From Denitratisoma sp. DHT3 (GTDB lineage Bacteria > Pseudomonadota > Gammaproteobacteria > Burkholderiales > Rhodocyclaceae), in contig NZ_CP020914.1 of the NCBI RefSeq assembly GCF_007833355.1, forward strand, positions 3,334,047 through 3,398,046: 64,000 bases of DNA. Direction: 5' to 3'. Below, in pieces: positions 63,470 to 64,000 of the stretch. Each line of letters begins with the position of its first letter. Position 1 is the stretch's first letter. The translations under genes were made by a program, and so were the position numbers. The notes below the pieces were generated by a model. It did no database searches and was not told where the DNA came from. It saw only the letters and a program-made list of their open reading frames with translations.

Positions 63470-64000
63470 TCAGAAGGCGTCCAGGCGGAAGTGGTGGCGC
63501 AGCAGGGTCTTGAAGCGCTTCACCTGTTGCAGGCAGTCCTTCAGGATGTCCCGCTCGACGGAGGTCAGTTCGTCCAGGCGGATGGCATTGCCCGGCGCCT
63601 GTTTCACGGTGATGCTGCGCAGGCCGAACTTCAGCTTCAGGCCCATCAGATAGTGCAGCGCCTGGATCAGCGTTTCCACCATCTGGCGATCCAGGATCTG
63701 TCTTTGCGTCAGCGCTTCCAGACGCTCCGCCGTGCTGACCTGGGGCAGCGCGCTTTCCAGCGCCAAGGCGCGTACCCCGTGCACAATGGGAAAGATGCCC
63801 TGTTTCTTCAGGTCGATCATCTCGTCGTCGTCGCCCACCAGGTGGCGCACCCGCGACCACCAGTGCCCCGGTTCTTCGAAACTGTCGATGGCGCGGGCGA
63901 AGTGGGCCAGGAACCCCTGGTGGTCATTCACCAGGGACAGCAGATAGGCGCGCGTCCGCTCCAGTATTTCACCGTCGCCCGCCACCGCCACCGCATCCAT
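63470..64000 (-). CDS. DUF294-type CBS/nucleotidyltransferase protein, 5' end outside window
   Basis: The frame is open to the window edge; only the C-terminal 176 or so residues are present. Seen: DEMIDLKKQGIFPIVHGVRALAL and TERDILKDCLQQVKRFKTLLRHHFRLD-like ending (VERDILKDCLQQVKRF), typical of the DUF294 C-terminal domain. Full-length members carry cyclic-nucleotide or CBS domains and a nucleotidyltransferase fold N-terminally; these would lie beyond 64000. The likely role is regulation of the neighbouring transport genes; inference only. Confidence 0.85.
   Translation of the reverse strand: MDAVAVAGDGEILERTRAYLLSLVNDHQGFLAHFARAIDSFEEPGHWWSRVRHLVGDDDEMIDLKKQGIFPIVHGVRALALESALPQVSTAERLEALTQRQILDRQMVETLIQALHYLMGLKLKFGLRSITVKQAPGNAIRLDELTSVERDILKDCLQQVKRFKTLLRHHFRLDAF

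Overview
The window is a 64-kb piece of a GC-rich bacterial chromosome. It looks betaproteobacterial, most plausibly Rhodocyclales or a related order, although no rRNA or other strict taxonomic marker is present. Reasons: a monomeric NADP isocitrate dehydrogenase, two adjacent cyanophycin synthetase genes, pyrophosphate-dependent phosphofructokinase beside a proton pyrophosphatase, a lxa-type (low-oxygen-activated) zinc-ribbon gene, and Gram-negative envelope genes (lpxK, kdsB, exbBD). Genes are dense, mostly housekeeping, and on both strands. I saw no tRNA, rRNA, CRISPR array or prophage.

Layout. 1-6145 (mostly minus): a truncated polyphosphate:AMP phosphotransferase, rsmE, a membrane GGDEF-EAL protein with a c-type haem motif, and a Baeyer-Villiger-type monooxygenase. 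6310-18150 (plus): a thioredoxin-fold protein, then tkt-gap-pgk-pyk-fba, purC, an HSL-type esterase and oligopeptidase A. 18358-21834: PilZ protein, xthA, an unrecognised 309-residue protein and cyclopropane fatty acid synthase. 21902-27320: a redox or low-oxygen-flavoured patch with a PAS protein, a decayed prs/pncB remnant, a BCAM0308-like zinc-ribbon protein, a FixJ-type regulator with a PAS-GAF-PAS kinase, and sodB. 27555-32505: xseA, a pair of inverted DnaA boxes, a large Sel1-repeat protein and a J-domain protein. 32631-39805: exbB-exbD-lpxK-Trm112-like-kdsB-adk-pfp-hppA. 39899-49476: aceA, rhlE, clpA/clpS, a cold-shock gene, frameshifted icd, a small unknown gene and rluE. 49591-60400: cphA and cphA' face an ABC transporter-DUF1854-DUF192-oxidoreductase run interrupted by an IS1380-family element. 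60760-64000: yjcH-actP acetate uptake genes, then an exonuclease and a DUF294 protein.

How the genes fit together. Central carbon metabolism dominates: glycolysis and pentose phosphate (tkt, gap, pgk, pyk, fba, PPi-PFK), the isocitrate branch point (aceA versus icd) and acetate import (actP). Pap, PPi-PFK, the H+-pyrophosphatase and adenylate kinase suggest strong use of phosphoanhydride energy. Cyanophycin genes indicate a nitrogen and carbon reserve, and the divergent ABC/DUF1854 genes look tied to that reserve.

The most interesting non-routine signals are: a dispersed intergenic repeat of about 155 bp found three times just 3' of genes and in the same relative orientation; a 28-bp near-perfect palindrome upstream of aceA; an IS1380-family insertion whose CTAG target duplication contains the DUF1854 stop codon; a one-base deletion in a G-run of icd; and the prs'-pncB' fusion remnant.
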